In this document: positions 37,571-47,012 of the stretch, piece after piece
Numbering within the stretch: the first letter of the stretch is position 1
How the letters are laid out: each line of letters starts with the position of its first letter
NCBI RefSeq assembly: GCF_022919215.1
Contig: NZ_CP095046.1
Span: 4,082,501-4,146,500, forward strand
DNA length: 64,000 bases
Source: Hymenobacter cellulosilyticus
Lineage (GTDB): Bacteria > Bacteroidota > Bacteroidia > Cytophagales > Hymenobacteraceae
Direction of reading: 5' to 3'
Notes under the pieces: model-generated
Told to the model about the DNA's origin: nothing
Databases searched by the model: none
Seen by the model: the letters and a program-made list of their open reading frames with translations, nothing else
Translations under genes and position numbers: made by a program

Positions 37571-39058
37571 ATGCTCCACAGCCTGCTATTCGCACCCTTT
37601 GCCGATGCCGACCGTCAAGCGCACTACGACGCCCTGCAGGCCGCTTTAGCCGCCGAGGACCCACCCGTACCCACCGTGCTGTTGGGCAATTTCACCGTGG
37701 CCGATGCCGCCTTCGATGCCGTCGTTATCCGCCCGCGCAGCGTCACCGCCCTGCAGTTGATGCCCGGGCAGGGCGAATTGCATATTGATGCGGCAGCGCT
37801 GTCATCCTGGCATTTGGGCGGGCAAGAGCTGGAAAATCCATTGGCTACCTTCCAGCAGCAGCAAAGAGTGCTGGCAGCCTGGCTAAGCGCCGACCTGGGG
37901 CCGACTACCGTGGCGCCCCCCGACATTACGGGTCTGGCCGTGTTCAGCGCGGCTGTGGAATTTGGCCCTGCGGTGGAAACCCAGTTGCGGCAGCTGCCCG
38001 AGGCCGACACCTTCGGCCTGTTGCGGCAGGCAGCCCACCTGCCCCGCCGCCTGTGGAACCTGACGCGCGTCGGCATTGACCTGCCGGAAACAACCCTGGT
38101 ACGCTGGTTTGAGGACCTGGCCGGGGAAGCGGCAACGGGGGAAGATGACGTATTGGAAGAGGTATCGGAGTTGGTAGCACCCATGGGCTTCTGGGAGTAC
38201 CGGGCGCGGCAGCTGTGGCGTTGGCTCGGGGCCGAAGACGTGCCCCACGACCAGCCCTACGGCTTCTCACCACCCGATTCCCAAGCTGCCAGCCAGGACG
38301 AAAAAGCCCGGCTGGAACTGATTCGCCAGCAGGTGCGGGCCGAGCTGCAGGAACAAAACCGCGCCGCCGCGGCCCGCGAAGCAGCCCGAGAACAAACCAT
38401 TGCCCAGCTCCAGGCCCAGCTTCGCCAGGCATCGGCAGTTGCGCCCGAATCGGCGGAGCTGCAGGCCCGCCTGGCGGCCGAAACCCGGGAAAAAGCGGCG
38501 CTGGCCGAAGCCGTGCGCCAGGCTCAGGCCGAACTAGCCGCCCGCAACCGCCAGCTCGATGCCCGCATTGAGCAATTGGGTCAAGCCCTGCAGCAACTAC
38601 AAGCCCGCCCCGCTCCTGCTGCCCCGGCTGCTTCGGCTCCTGCTCCTCTATCCGCAGCTGCGCCTGTAACCCCGGCGACTGCCAGGCTACCCCGCCGGGT
38701 GTCGGCTCCACCCCGCCCGGTCGCCGACTGGCAGGTGCGCTGGCACCGCGTAGCCGTGGTGGCCGCCGTGGCGGGTGGTCTGGGCTGGGGCGTGTGGGGT
38801 GCTATTCATCTGGCCGGCAAGCTGATTTCCCCGCCAAAGCCCCAAATAACGGTGCCCCGGCAACGCAACCAGCAGCCAAAAGCACAACCCGCGCCGGCTG
38901 CTGCTGCCGTAGATTCTACCGATGATTTCCTACTCCAGCGCGAGGAGCCCGTTATCCAGGATTCTACCGTAACGCCTACCCAATCCACCGATTCCTCCGA
39001 AATAATGCCCGAAATGGCCGAGCCGGACTTGGACGATACCAGTCCTGACGGCGACTAA
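37571..39058 (+). CDS. NERD-like, coiled-coil membrane protein
   Basis: A 495-residue protein. The N-terminal part (residues about 1-110) has the layout of a nuclease-related NERD domain: LLFAPFADADRQ, DAVVIRPRSVTALQLMPGQG and WHLGGQELENPLATFQQQQ, but the usual acidic and Lys residues are not clear. There follow a helical region, an Ala/Gln/Glu/Arg coiled coil (about residues 240-360), a Pro/Ala linker, a membrane helix (VAVVAAVAGGLGWGVWGAIHL), and an acidic tail. The ATG at 37571 starts the NERD-like part; an ATG 33 bases upstream is possible. Function unknown. Confidence 0.6.
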   Translation: MLHSLLFAPFADADRQAHYDALQAALAAEDPPVPTVLLGNFTVADAAFDAVVIRPRSVTALQLMPGQGELHIDAAALSSWHLGGQELENPLATFQQQQRVLAAWLSADLGPTTVAPPDITGLAVFSAAVEFGPAVETQLRQLPEADTFGLLRQAAHLPRRLWNLTRVGIDLPETTLVRWFEDLAGEAATGEDDVLEEVSELVAPMGFWEYRARQLWRWLGAEDVPHDQPYGFSPPDSQAASQDEKARLELIRQQVRAELQEQNRAAAAREAAREQTIAQLQAQLRQASAVAPESAELQARLAAETREKAALAEAVRQAQAELAARNRQLDARIEQLGQALQQLQARPAPAAPAASAPAPLSAAAPVTPATARLPRRVSAPPRPVADWQVRWHRVAVVAAVAGGLGWGVWGAIHLAGKLISPPKPQITVPRQRNQQPKAQPAPAAAAVDSTDDFLLQREEPVIQDSTVTPTQSTDSSEIMPEMAEPDLDDTSPDGD

Positions 39059-39090
39059 GCAGTTCACTAGTCAATGGTCTTGGCACAACA

Positions 39091-39124
39091 AAAAGGCCCC
39101 AGGAATGCTCCTGGGGCCTTTTTT
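39091..39124 (+). terminator. Strong terminator between convergent genes
   Basis: A perfect 14-base-pair stem (AAAAGGCCCCAGGA / TCCTGGGGCCTTTT) with a 4-base loop and T run. It follows the NERD-like gene and would also stop the catalase transcript from the other side. Confidence 0.9.
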
Positions 39125-39146
39125 AATATAATGTTTTTAGCTTTGA

Positions 39147-40840
39147 CTAATATGGCTTGGCGTCGTGGGCCGTAGCTTCGGCCTGGGCCACAGCTTCTGA
39201 GCCGCGGGCTTCGTTGTACTGGTTGCCACCCTCGGCCGTTTTGCCGTTGCGGGCTTGCTCCAGGCCTTCGGCCAGGCGCCGGCCCCAGTCCGGGTCGCAG
39301 TTAGTGCAAAGCTCCACCATTTTGTCGCTCACGCGGCGGTCGGCATCGGCCAGGGCCCCCACCATATTGTTGATCAGGTCGTCGCGCTCCCAATCCTCGT
39401 GCAGGCGGTACCGCTCGCCAGCCTGCTTGAAGTTGTTTTGCCGGTCAATGGTCTGCTTCATCAGGCGGCCCTTGTACTCGGGCATATGGTCGGGGGCGCT
39501 GCGGGGCGCTTCCTTCAGGCCGTTCAGGGAGCTGGGCTCGTAGTTGATGTGCAGATTCTGGTTCGGGGCCGAATCGACATGATAAGCCATCTGACCGTCG
39601 CGCTGGTTTGTAGCCACGTGCTTTTTAGGCGCGTTGATGGGCAGCTGCAAGTAGTTGGTACCCACGCGGTAGCGCTGAGTATCCGAATACGAGAACGTGC
39701 GACCCTGCAGCATCTTGTCGTCGGAGAAGTCGAGGCCGTCGACCAGCACGCCGGTACCGAAAGCCGACTGCTCCACTTCGGCGAAGTAGTTTTCGGGGTT
39801 GCGGTTCAGCGTCATCTTGCCCACGGGCAGGAAGGGAAACTGGTCTTCGGGCCAGATCTTGGTGTCGTCGAGCGGGTCGAAGTCCAGCTCAGGGTGCTCG
39901 TCGTCGCTCATAATCTGCACGCACAGTTCCCACTCGGGGAATTCGCCCTTGGCAATGTGCTCGAACAGGTCTTGGGTGGCGTGGTTGAAGTTTTTGGCCT
40001 GAATGGCCTCCGCTTCCTGGGCCGTCAGGTTTTTAATGCCCTGCAGCGGCTCCCAGTGGTATTTCACCAGCACGGCGTCGCCTTGCGCATTTACCCACTT
40101 ATAGGTGTTCACGCCCGAGCCCTGCATCTGCCGGTAGTTAGCCGGAATGCCCCAGGGCGAAAACAGGAAGGACACCATGTGCATGGCCTCCGGGGTGTTG
40201 CAGATAAAGTCGAAAATCCGCTCCCCGCTCTGGCGGTTGGTTACCGGGTCGGGCTTCTGGGAGTGAATCAGATCCGGGAACTTCATGGCGTCGCGGATGA
40301 AGAACACCTTCAGGTTATTGCCCACCAAATCCCAGTTGCCGTCCTCGGTGTAGAACTTCACGGCGAAGCCGCGGGGTCGCGCAGGGTTTCGGGCGAGTGG
40401 CCGCCGTGGCCTACGGTGCTGAAGCGCACGAACACCGGCGTCTGCTTCCCTTTTTCCTGGAACAGCTTGGCGCGGGTATACTTGGCAATAGGCTCCCCGC
40501 CTACCGTGCCGTAGGCTTCGAATACGCCGTGGGCGCCGGCGCCGCGGGCGTGCACCACCCGCTCCGGAATCCGCTCCCGGTCGAAGTGGCTGATTTTTTC
40601 GATGAAGGCGTAGTTCTCCAGCGTGGCCGCACCCCGGTTGCCGATGGTGCGGATGTTCTGGTTGTTGGTGAGCGGGTGGCCCTGGCGGGTAGTCAGGGTC
40701 TGGGCATTCTCCCCGTCAGCCGTGCGCGAGTCGTGGGAGGTGCCGGCGCCCGTGACAGCCGTGCCCGTGCCGTCGCCGGATACATCGTGGCCATTGGAGC
40801 CAGCCGCGCCGTTCTGGTTCTGTTCTTCGTTCTGTGCCAT
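39147..40840 (-). CDS. katA: Haem catalase, frameshifted by one missing base
   Basis: A monofunctional catalase that dismutates hydrogen peroxide. The two frames meet at the GGGG run near 40373-40376; adding one C on the coding strand restores [20 protein letters not shown]. Catalytic-site text is complete: His in [12 protein letters not shown], Asn in NWDLVGNN, and the haem-ligand Tyr in [11 protein letters not shown]. The corrected length, about 564 residues, is somewhat longer than the usual 480-500 because of a Gly/Asn-rich N-terminal leader and an extended C-terminus. The frameshift is almost certainly a sequencing artefact. Confidence 0.92.
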
Positions 40841-41102
40841 TGGTATTTTGGGATGGATTGGAAGTAGTAAAATACCAAAAAAGAGTGAGAATGTTTTATA
40901 ACGAATCCGGACCGATTATCCCTTTTCAAGGACAGGGCTAGCTTGAGCCACACGCTTTCCGCTTGGCCAAAACGCTTTCGGCCGGATTGCAGCACCATAT
41001 TTCTGACTTAACTCTCTTGCACTGAAGGCCTATTACTTACCAGTTGAGCAGAGGCCCTGCCTGCCCAACGAAGGAGCAAGCCGGCACTGGCAGAACCAAA
41101 TC

Positions 41103-42262
41103 TTATACTTTAGCCCGACTAGCAACCAGGGTAATGCACAGACCCATGACGGCAATAATGGAAAAGGAAATCCGCAGGCTCGCAGCTCCGGCAACCAGTC
41201 CAATCAGCGGCGGCCCGATCAGAAAGCCCAGGAACCCAACCGTGGACACGGCGGCCAGCGCCACGCCCGGCGACATTGTAGAAGCCTTGCCCGCCGCGCT
41301 ATACACTAGTGGCACCACCGACGAGACGCCGAAGCCCACCAGTAAAAAACCCAGCACCGCCGTGGGCAAAGCCGGCAGCAACACGGCCAGTAGCAGGCCC
41401 GCCGCCGTGAGCAACCCACTGACTTGTAATACCGCCCGCACGCCGTAGCGGTGGGCAAACCAGTCGGCCACGAAGCGCCCCCGGCCATGGTGCTCATAAA
41501 AGCCGTGTAGCCCACGCCCACCCAGGCTGGTTCGGCCTGCACTACCTTGCGAAAGTAAATGCCGCTCCAGTCGAACATGGCTCCCTCACAAATCATGGAG
41601 CAGAAGGCAATCAGGCCCAGGCCTAGCAAGGCTTTGTCGGGCCGGGCAAAAATGGGCTGATTCGCTTCCCCACCCCGGTCTTCGCGCAACGTGTAGGGCC
41701 AACACCCGACCAGCCCTACCAAAATAGCGCCCCAGATAACGGCAAAGTGCCCGAGCGGATCAATGCCCCGCGCACTCATGAAATTACCAATGGCCGCCCC
41801 GGTAAACCCGGCCAGACTCCACAAACCATGAAAAGCGGCCATAATCGGGCGCTGATATAAGGCTTCCACGCCCACGGCCTGCGTGTTGACGGCAATATTG
41901 GTCAGGTTGCTGGTTACCCCGTAGAGAAACAAGCAGGCTACCAGCTGATACAGATTCTGGGCCCAGCCAATGCTGACTAGCGTACTGCTGTAGAGCACAG
42001 CGCCCACCAGCGCCATTCTGCGGCTACCTTGCGTAGCGACCAACCACCCGGCCAAAGGCAAGGATAACATCAGACCCACGGGCAAGGTGATAAGCACCAG
42101 GCCCAGTTCGGCTTCCGTCAGGCCCATCTTCTGCTGAATGCTGGGAATGCGGGACGCCCAGCTGGCAAAGCACAGGCCCTGCAGAAAAAACAGTGTACTG
42201 ACGGCCAGCCGGTGCGCCTTTACCGACACTTGACCCGGGGAAAGCAATGAAAGCATAAACAT
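41103..42262 (-). CDS. MFS transporter, frameshifted by one missing base
   Basis: About 386 residues with 12 predicted membrane helices after adding one G at the five-base run 41478-41482. Features include AVSTLFFLQGLCFASWASRI, then GLTEAELGLVLITLPVGLML, and LAGWLVATQGSRRMALVGAV (an MFS-like loop 2-3). This pattern, with the ASWASRIP motif, is typical of the YbjJ/FucP-like group of the major facilitator superfamily. The start MFMLSLLSP at 42262 is chosen because the longer frame upstream is not membrane-like. Substrate unknown. Confidence 0.85.
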
Positions 42263-42555
42263 TTGATTTAAAGCATTTTTCCCACCCTCACTAGCAGCTC
42301 TACTATACCTGACTAGCCAATATTCTGCAAGGAGAAAGAAGCATGGGAACCGGCCTTTTCGCTCAACCAAAATCAGGTTGGGAGCGGTTGTTGTAGGGCC
42401 CGGCAAGCCACCCGGTGAGCGGGCGGCAGCGCGGCCCCATCAACAACCGCGCTAAATATTTTTGGCAGCGGGAACGAATTACCGTTGGGCAGACTTTGTA
42501 CGGCCACCTGCTCCTGGGCGGCGGTAGTTTGTCCAGAGCCGGGTTAAGCGTGTGT

Positions 42556-42990
42556 ATGAAAAGATTGTTACTGTTCAAAAGTTCGCAGCGCCACGAGCGG
42601 CTAAGCCAGAAAATACGGACCGAGTTGAGCAAGCAGCTGGGGCTGGTGGGCACCTTGTCAGACTCGTGCCAGGAGCTTACGCTTACGCAGCTGAATGAAT
42701 GTTTGCCGCTACTGCTGACTTTCCAGCCGCGGGCAGTGGAGGGCTGGCAGGATCAGGAGCACCACGGTGCCGCGCTTAGTCTATCCTTTCCCGGTGGCTA
42801 CCGGCTGCTGCTTACCGTTTTTTGCCCGCCCCTGGACGCTCAACCCTGGTACCCGGACACGAAGATTTTTGTGTACAAAGACGCGCTGCTGAGCACGTAT
42901 CTGGCCTGCCACCACAGCCATCTGTGCGCCGCTCTGCACCGCAGCCTGCAGGTGCTCAGCCAGCGCCAGCCGTTGAAACTGGCCCAGTAA
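42556..42990 (+). CDS. Hypothetical protein
   Basis: A 144-residue protein starting MKRLLLFKSSQRHERLSQKI; upstream in-frame sequence is Arg/Gly-rich and less likely coding. It has mixed alpha/beta text (LPLLLTFQPRAVEGWQ, YRLLLTVFCPPLDAQPWYPD, FVYKDALLSTYLACHHSHLC) with His/Cys near the C-terminus. No family is recognised. It converges with the EamA-like gene. Confidence 0.45.
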   Translation: MKRLLLFKSSQRHERLSQKIRTELSKQLGLVGTLSDSCQELTLTQLNECLPLLLTFQPRAVEGWQDQEHHGAALSLSFPGGYRLLLTVFCPPLDAQPWYPDTKIFVYKDALLSTYLACHHSHLCAALHRSLQVLSQRQPLKLAQ

Positions 42991-42997
42991 GCCCCGG

Positions 42998-43426
42998 CTA
43001 GTGCCCGCGGGCCAGCAGGGCTATGCCTACCACAATGCTGACCAGCCCCAGCGCCTGGGACCACGACAGCGCCTCGCGCAGCACAACTAGGCCCAGCACG
43101 GCCGTAAGCAGCACCGAACCGCCCACAATTACCGGCGTGCCGACCGAGGAAGGCACCCCGCGGCTAAAGACCACGAACGTCAGGATTTCGGCTAGCCCCA
43201 CGCCCAGTCCGGCCATGGTAGCCAGCAGCAGTCCTTTGCCGGTAATGGGCAGCGGTTGGCCCAGCAGCTTAAGCCGAAGCAGCCACACGGCCCCCAGCGC
43301 AGCAGCTACCAGCTGCAGCACCACGGCCCCTACGGCGGCCGGAATTTGGTCGGCAGCCAGCTTGATAAAGAAATTGTAGAGCGCCAGGCAGAAAGCCGTA
43401 AGCAGCGCCAGAGCCAGCCAGGGCAT
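42998..43426 (-). CDS. EamA/DMT-type small transporter
   Basis: A 142-residue membrane protein with four to five helices starting MPWLALALLTAFCLALYNFF. This is the size of a single EamA unit, half of a full ten-helix DMT transporter, so it probably acts as a dimer. Text such as VVFSRGVPSSVGTPVIVGG and ALGLVSIVVGIALLARGH is typical. The start is placed 1 base after the stop of the upstream DUF4259 gene, so they may be co-transcribed. Substrate unknown. Confidence 0.75.
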   Translation of the reverse strand: MPWLALALLTAFCLALYNFFIKLAADQIPAAVGAVVLQLVAAALGAVWLLRLKLLGQPLPITGKGLLLATMAGLGVGLAEILTFVVFSRGVPSSVGTPVIVGGSVLLTAVLGLVVLREALSWSQALGLVSIVVGIALLARGH

Positions 43427-43427
43427 G

Positions 43428-43823
43428 CTACTTGAGGCGCTCCAGCAACTCCTGCTGCCGGTGCTGCCAGTTCTGGTAGTCCTCCTTTTCGGCCCACTGC
43501 TCCTGCAGCTGCGACTTGCGCACCACGGCCTCCACGGCGCCAATGGCCAGTTCGCGCAGGTCTTCACTTTCGGCCGCGTCCAGCTTTACAATCACCGGAA
43601 TCAGGTCGACGGGAAAATCCTGGGCGGGCTTGCCCAAAATGGCGGCTACAATTTCGGCCGCGGCCAGGGCTTCACTGGCTTCGGGTGCCTCTAAGGTGCC
43701 CTCCTCCTCAGCGGCGGTGGCTAAAGCCTCATAGAGTACGGCCTCGCTGTGGTTGTCGCGAAAATCCTCGGCGAAGTCGGCCGCCGCGTCGTTGTCAAAG
43801 TTGTAGTAGCCCCAGGTGCCCAT
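43428..43823 (-). CDS. DUF4259 family protein
   Basis: A 131-residue cytoplasmic protein with the family start MGTWGYYNFDNDAAADFAED and a helical remainder (ALAAAEIVAAILGKPAQDFP, then VDLIPVIVKLDAAESEDLRE). Function not established. It is followed 1 base later by the EamA-like gene. Confidence 0.85.
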   Translation of the reverse strand: MGTWGYYNFDNDAAADFAEDFRDNHSEAVLYEALATAAEEEGTLEAPEASEALAAAEIVAAILGKPAQDFPVDLIPVIVKLDAAESEDLRELAIGAVEAVVRKSQLQEQWAEKEDYQNWQHRQQELLERLK

Positions 43824-43863
43824 AGGTGGTTTTCGGTTTTTAGGAGTAGCTAACGTAAAGTCG

Positions 43864-44274
43864 CTACGAATTGATTGGCGGGAACAAGATTGAGTGTGGC
43901 CCCAGCGCGGATTTTACGATGCGCCAACGCCCTTGCTTAGCGGCAATCCAGCGGTAGTTGTTCTTGTCGTCTGAGTCTAAACGCCAGTCAAGGTCTTCAG
44001 CCCAGTATAGCGTTTCATTTTGCCACCGGCAGACGGCCTCCAGCAGTACGGTAAAGCCGGTATCCGCATTTCGCTCATCCTGGAACCAGTTGAAGCTGAC
44101 TACGTCCTGAAACTCGATTTCGATAACCGGGACATCCCGAAACTAACTTTGAAACACCATCCGTACGAAGGTGCGGTTGTCAAACCTCATAGCCAGGTGC
44201 TCACTGATAAACTCTCGGTTCTGCAGGGCTACTTCCATGATACAGCTATCATGAAAGCTCCGATAAACCCGCAT
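43864..44274 (-). pseudogene. Hypothetical gene with an in-frame TAG
   Basis: Read through, 136 residues: MRVYRSFHDSCIMEVALQNR, then ... FVRMVFQS-stop-FRDVPV, and a well-formed second half (EIEFQDVVSFNWFQDERNAD, LYWAEDLDWRLDSDDKNNYR). The TAG is at 44143-44145, codon 44, and the same frame continues for 92 more codons with coherent composition. Either a stop mutation, a sequencing error, or two fragments. No family recognised. Confidence 0.45.
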
Positions 44275-44338
44275 GAGTTAGTCGATATCAGCTTGGCTCT
44301 GAAATAGGTTCTACTTCATTTGCAAGCAGTTAGGCGCC

Positions 44339-45327
44339 TTACTTAAACTTCTCCTTGAGAATCTCTAACTCCACGGCCGGGGAAATCTTCTCGTAGAGCA
44401 CGTGGTAGGCCGCCGAGGTAATGGGCATGTGTACGCCGAGCTTCTTGTTGAGCTCGTGTATGCTCTTGACGGCGTAGTAGCCCTCGGCCACCATATTCAT
44501 CTCCATCTGCGCCGACTTCACCGAGTAGCCCCGCCCGATCATGTTACCGAAGGTGCGGTTGCGCGAAAACTGCGAATAAGCTGTTACCAGCAAATCACCC
44601 AGGTAAGCCGAGGCCGACAGGTCGCGCGGCTGGGGTTCATGGCGTGCACGAAGCGCCGCATTTCCTGCACCGCGTTGCTCACTAGCACCGCCTGAAAATT
44701 GTCGCCGTAGCCTAGGCCGTGGGCAATGCCGCAGGTCAGGGCAATGATGTTTTTCATCACGGCGAAGTACTCGATGCCGTCGAGGTCCTCCATGGGGTGG
44801 GCCTTCACGTAGCGGTTGCGCAGCAGGTGGCAGAAGTCTTCGGCCAACGTCAGGCTGGGCGAGCCAATGGTCAGGTAGCTCTGCTTTTCCAGGGCCACTT
44901 CCTCGGCGTGGCAGGGCCCGGCCACCACCCCGATTCGGTCGTGGGCAAGCCGGAACCGCTCGGCCACGTAGTCGGTTACCAGCACGTTTTTGCTGGGCAC
45001 CATGCCCTTGATGGCCGAAATGACGCGCTTGTTTTTGAGCAGGTCCCGGTCGAGCTTGTCCAGGGAGCTTTGCACGAAGGCCGCGGGCACGGCCAGCACG
45101 AGCCAGTCGGCTTCTTCCACGGTTTCCTTGAGTTCGGTGGAGGGCAGCACCCGGTTCAGGTCGAAGGCCACCGAGGACAGGTAGCGCGGGTTGTGCCGGG
45201 TGCGCAGCAAGTGCTGCACGTCGTCTTTGCTGCGCATCCACCAGCCCACGCGGGCACCGTTTTCCGACAGAATCTTGGTAAGCGCGGTGGCCCAGGAGCC
45301 GCCGCCAATCATGGCTATTTTATCCAC
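44339..45327 (-). CDS. gpsA: Glycerol-3-phosphate dehydrogenase [NAD(P)+], frameshifted
   Basis: Makes sn-glycerol 3-phosphate for phospholipids from dihydroxyacetone phosphate. Corrected length about 329 residues. The N-terminus has the nucleotide-binding loop IAMIGGGSWATALTKILSEN. Next come VLAVPAAFVQSSL, ISAIKGMV, the VVAGPCHAEEV motif, and the catalytic Lys region AVMKNIIALTCGIAHGLGYG. The frame is broken at the GGGG run 44632-44635; adding one C gives HAMNPQPRDLSASAYLGDLL, and the rest (RTFGNMIGRGYSVKSAQMEM) is normal. Almost certainly a sequencing error. Confidence 0.93.
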
Positions 45328-45378
45328 CGGGGATTGGGAATTTTAGAGGTCAGGGAGCCGAGTTTAGGCAAAAAAAAT

Positions 45379-45413
45379 GAGAGGCTGGAAGCAGCAACTG
45401 CCTCCGGCCTCTC
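45379..45413 (-). terminator. Terminator after the HlyD gene
   Basis: An 11-base stem (GAGAGGCTGGA / TCCGGCCTCTC, one wobble) followed on the minus strand by eight T. It closes the efflux unit and separates it from gpsA. Confidence 0.85.
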
Positions 45414-45500
45414 AACTACCCGAAAACGCGACTGTTAGCATTTAGTACGCGTTTATTAGCATTTGGCCTGCGCCTGTTAGGCCTTGGCGCTAGCGGCGGC

Positions 45501-46886
45501 TTACTTGTCGCCCTCGGGCTCCTCCTTCAGGGCCGCTTTGTTGATGGTCTTGGCGTCTTTCACCACGACCTGAGCACCGTCCTTGAGCGTTTTGGCCACG
45601 GCCCGGAACGGCCCGCTTACCACCTCGTCGCCGGCCTGCAGGCCGCTGCGGATTTCGATGTTGGCAAAGTCGCTGATACCGGTCTTAACGGGCGTCAGCA
45701 CCGATTTGCCATTGCGGACGACGAATACCACTTCCTGAATTTCCGTTTTAGGCCCGGCCTTGGCACTCACCGGAATGGCGGCCCCTTTCTCCTCGGGCTT
45801 GGCCCCCGCGGTTAGGGTGCTGTCGGAGCGGGTCGTGACGGCAGCCAGCGGCACGCTCAGGACGTTACTTTTCCGGTCGGTAATCACGTCGACCGAAGCC
45901 GTCATGCCGGGGCGGAACGGCACGACCGTGCGGCCTTGCACGGTGCGCACCAGGTGGCGGTACGAGTCGGGCAGGAGGCGAATCCGAACCTCAAACTCGG
46001 TTACGGCCTCGGCCGTCAGCGCGTCCTTGGCCGTGTTGGCAATGCTGGTCACGATGCCGCGGAACTTCTCGTCCTTGCTGGCGTAGCTGTCCACTTCCAC
46101 GTCGGCCGAGTCGCCGAGGTGCACGTTGATAATGTCGTTTTCATTCACGTTTACCCGCACTTCCATCGAGTTGAGGTTGGCAATGCGCATGATTTCGGTA
46201 CCGGCCATCTGAGTGGTACCCACTACCCGCTCGCCTTTCTCCACGTTAAGCTTGCTCACCGTGCCGCTTACCGGGGCGTAAATCGTGGTTTTGTTCAGGT
46301 TCTTGCGGGCTTCCTCCAGGCCGGCCTGGGCGCTGGCCACATTGCTCTGGGCCGCCCGGATGCTCTGGCGGGCCGAGTTGATTTCCTCCTGAGAAGCATC
46401 ATAGGCGGCTTTGCTGGCCTCGTAGTCGGCCTGCGAAATGACTTTCTGCTTGTAAAGCGAGGCGTTGCGGCGGTACGTCAACTCGGTTTGTTTGGCCGAG
46501 GCGATGAGCTGCTGCAGGCGGGCCTGGGTCTGGCCCACGTTGGCGCGCTGGGTGTTCACCGTAGCCGACTGCATGTTCACGTTGGCCTGGTAGTTATCAG
46601 GACGGATGCGCAGCAGCAGCTGGCCCTTCTTCACCGAGTCGCCCTCGGCCACGTACAGCTCGATGATTTCGCCGGATACGTCGGGAGAGATTTTCACTTC
46701 GGTTTCGGGCTGAATCTTGCCCGAGGCACTGACTTTCTCCACAATGGTCTGCGGCGCGGCTTTGGCCGTCATAACCTCCGTGCCGGCCGGCTGCCCTACC
46801 CAGCCCTTCTTTTTGGCGACTACAAAGCCGACAATCATCACCAGGACGACGAGTAATAAAGCGTAGAGTAAGCGGTTGTTTTTCAT
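45501..46886 (-). CDS. RND-type efflux periplasmic adaptor (HlyD family)
   Basis: A 461-residue membrane-fusion protein anchored by one N-terminal helix (LLYALLLVVLVMIVGFVVAK). It has the barrel-sandwich lipoyl-like halves (VSASGKIQPETEVKISPDVS, IYAPVSGTVSKLNVEKGERV), a long alpha-helical hairpin (residues about 95-200), a beta-barrel and a membrane-proximal part. It would link an inner-membrane pump or ABC transporter to TolC; the pump itself would be downstream or elsewhere and is not seen here. It follows the TolC gene on the same strand, but with a terminator between them. Confidence 0.88.
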   Translation of the reverse strand: MKNNRLLYALLLVVLVMIVGFVVAKKKGWVGQPAGTEVMTAKAAPQTIVEKVSASGKIQPETEVKISPDVSGEIIELYVAEGDSVKKGQLLLRIRPDNYQANVNMQSATVNTQRANVGQTQARLQQLIASAKQTELTYRRNASLYKQKVISQADYEASKAAYDASQEEINSARQSIRAAQSNVASAQAGLEEARKNLNKTTIYAPVSGTVSKLNVEKGERVVGTTQMAGTEIMRIANLNSMEVRVNVNENDIINVHLGDSADVEVDSYASKDEKFRGIVTSIANTAKDALTAEAVTEFEVRIRLLPDSYRHLVRTVQGRTVVPFRPGMTASVDVITDRKSNVLSVPLAAVTTRSDSTLTAGAKPEEKGAAIPVSAKAGPKTEIQEVVFVVRNGKSVLTPVKTGISDFANIEIRSGLQAGDEVVSGPFRAVAKTLKDGAQVVVKDAKTINKAALKEEPEGDK

Positions 46887-46951
46887 ATTCGATAAAAAGC
46901 AAATCGAGGGTAAGAGGAAGCGAAACGGTGGAAAGTTGGGGCAAAAAAAGC

Positions 46952-46994
46952 AAGAAGCCAGTAGTCGGGACTAAATATCCCGGCTACTGGCTTC
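46952..46994 (-). terminator. Terminator-like hairpin between tolC-like and hlyD-like genes
   Basis: A long stem (AGAAGCCAGTAG / CTACTGGCTTCT, extended by CGGGA / TCCCG with one mismatch) followed on the minus strand by a T run. It may limit read-through from the TolC-like gene to the adaptor gene. Confidence 0.8.
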
Positions 46995-47012
46995 TCTTAA
47001 CTGAAAATCGAC

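Noticed and set aside
39255..40514. A 419-codon plus-strand frame opposite catalase
   Set aside because: It is the mirror frame of a conserved gene and has Val/Gly/His/Leu-rich shadow composition.
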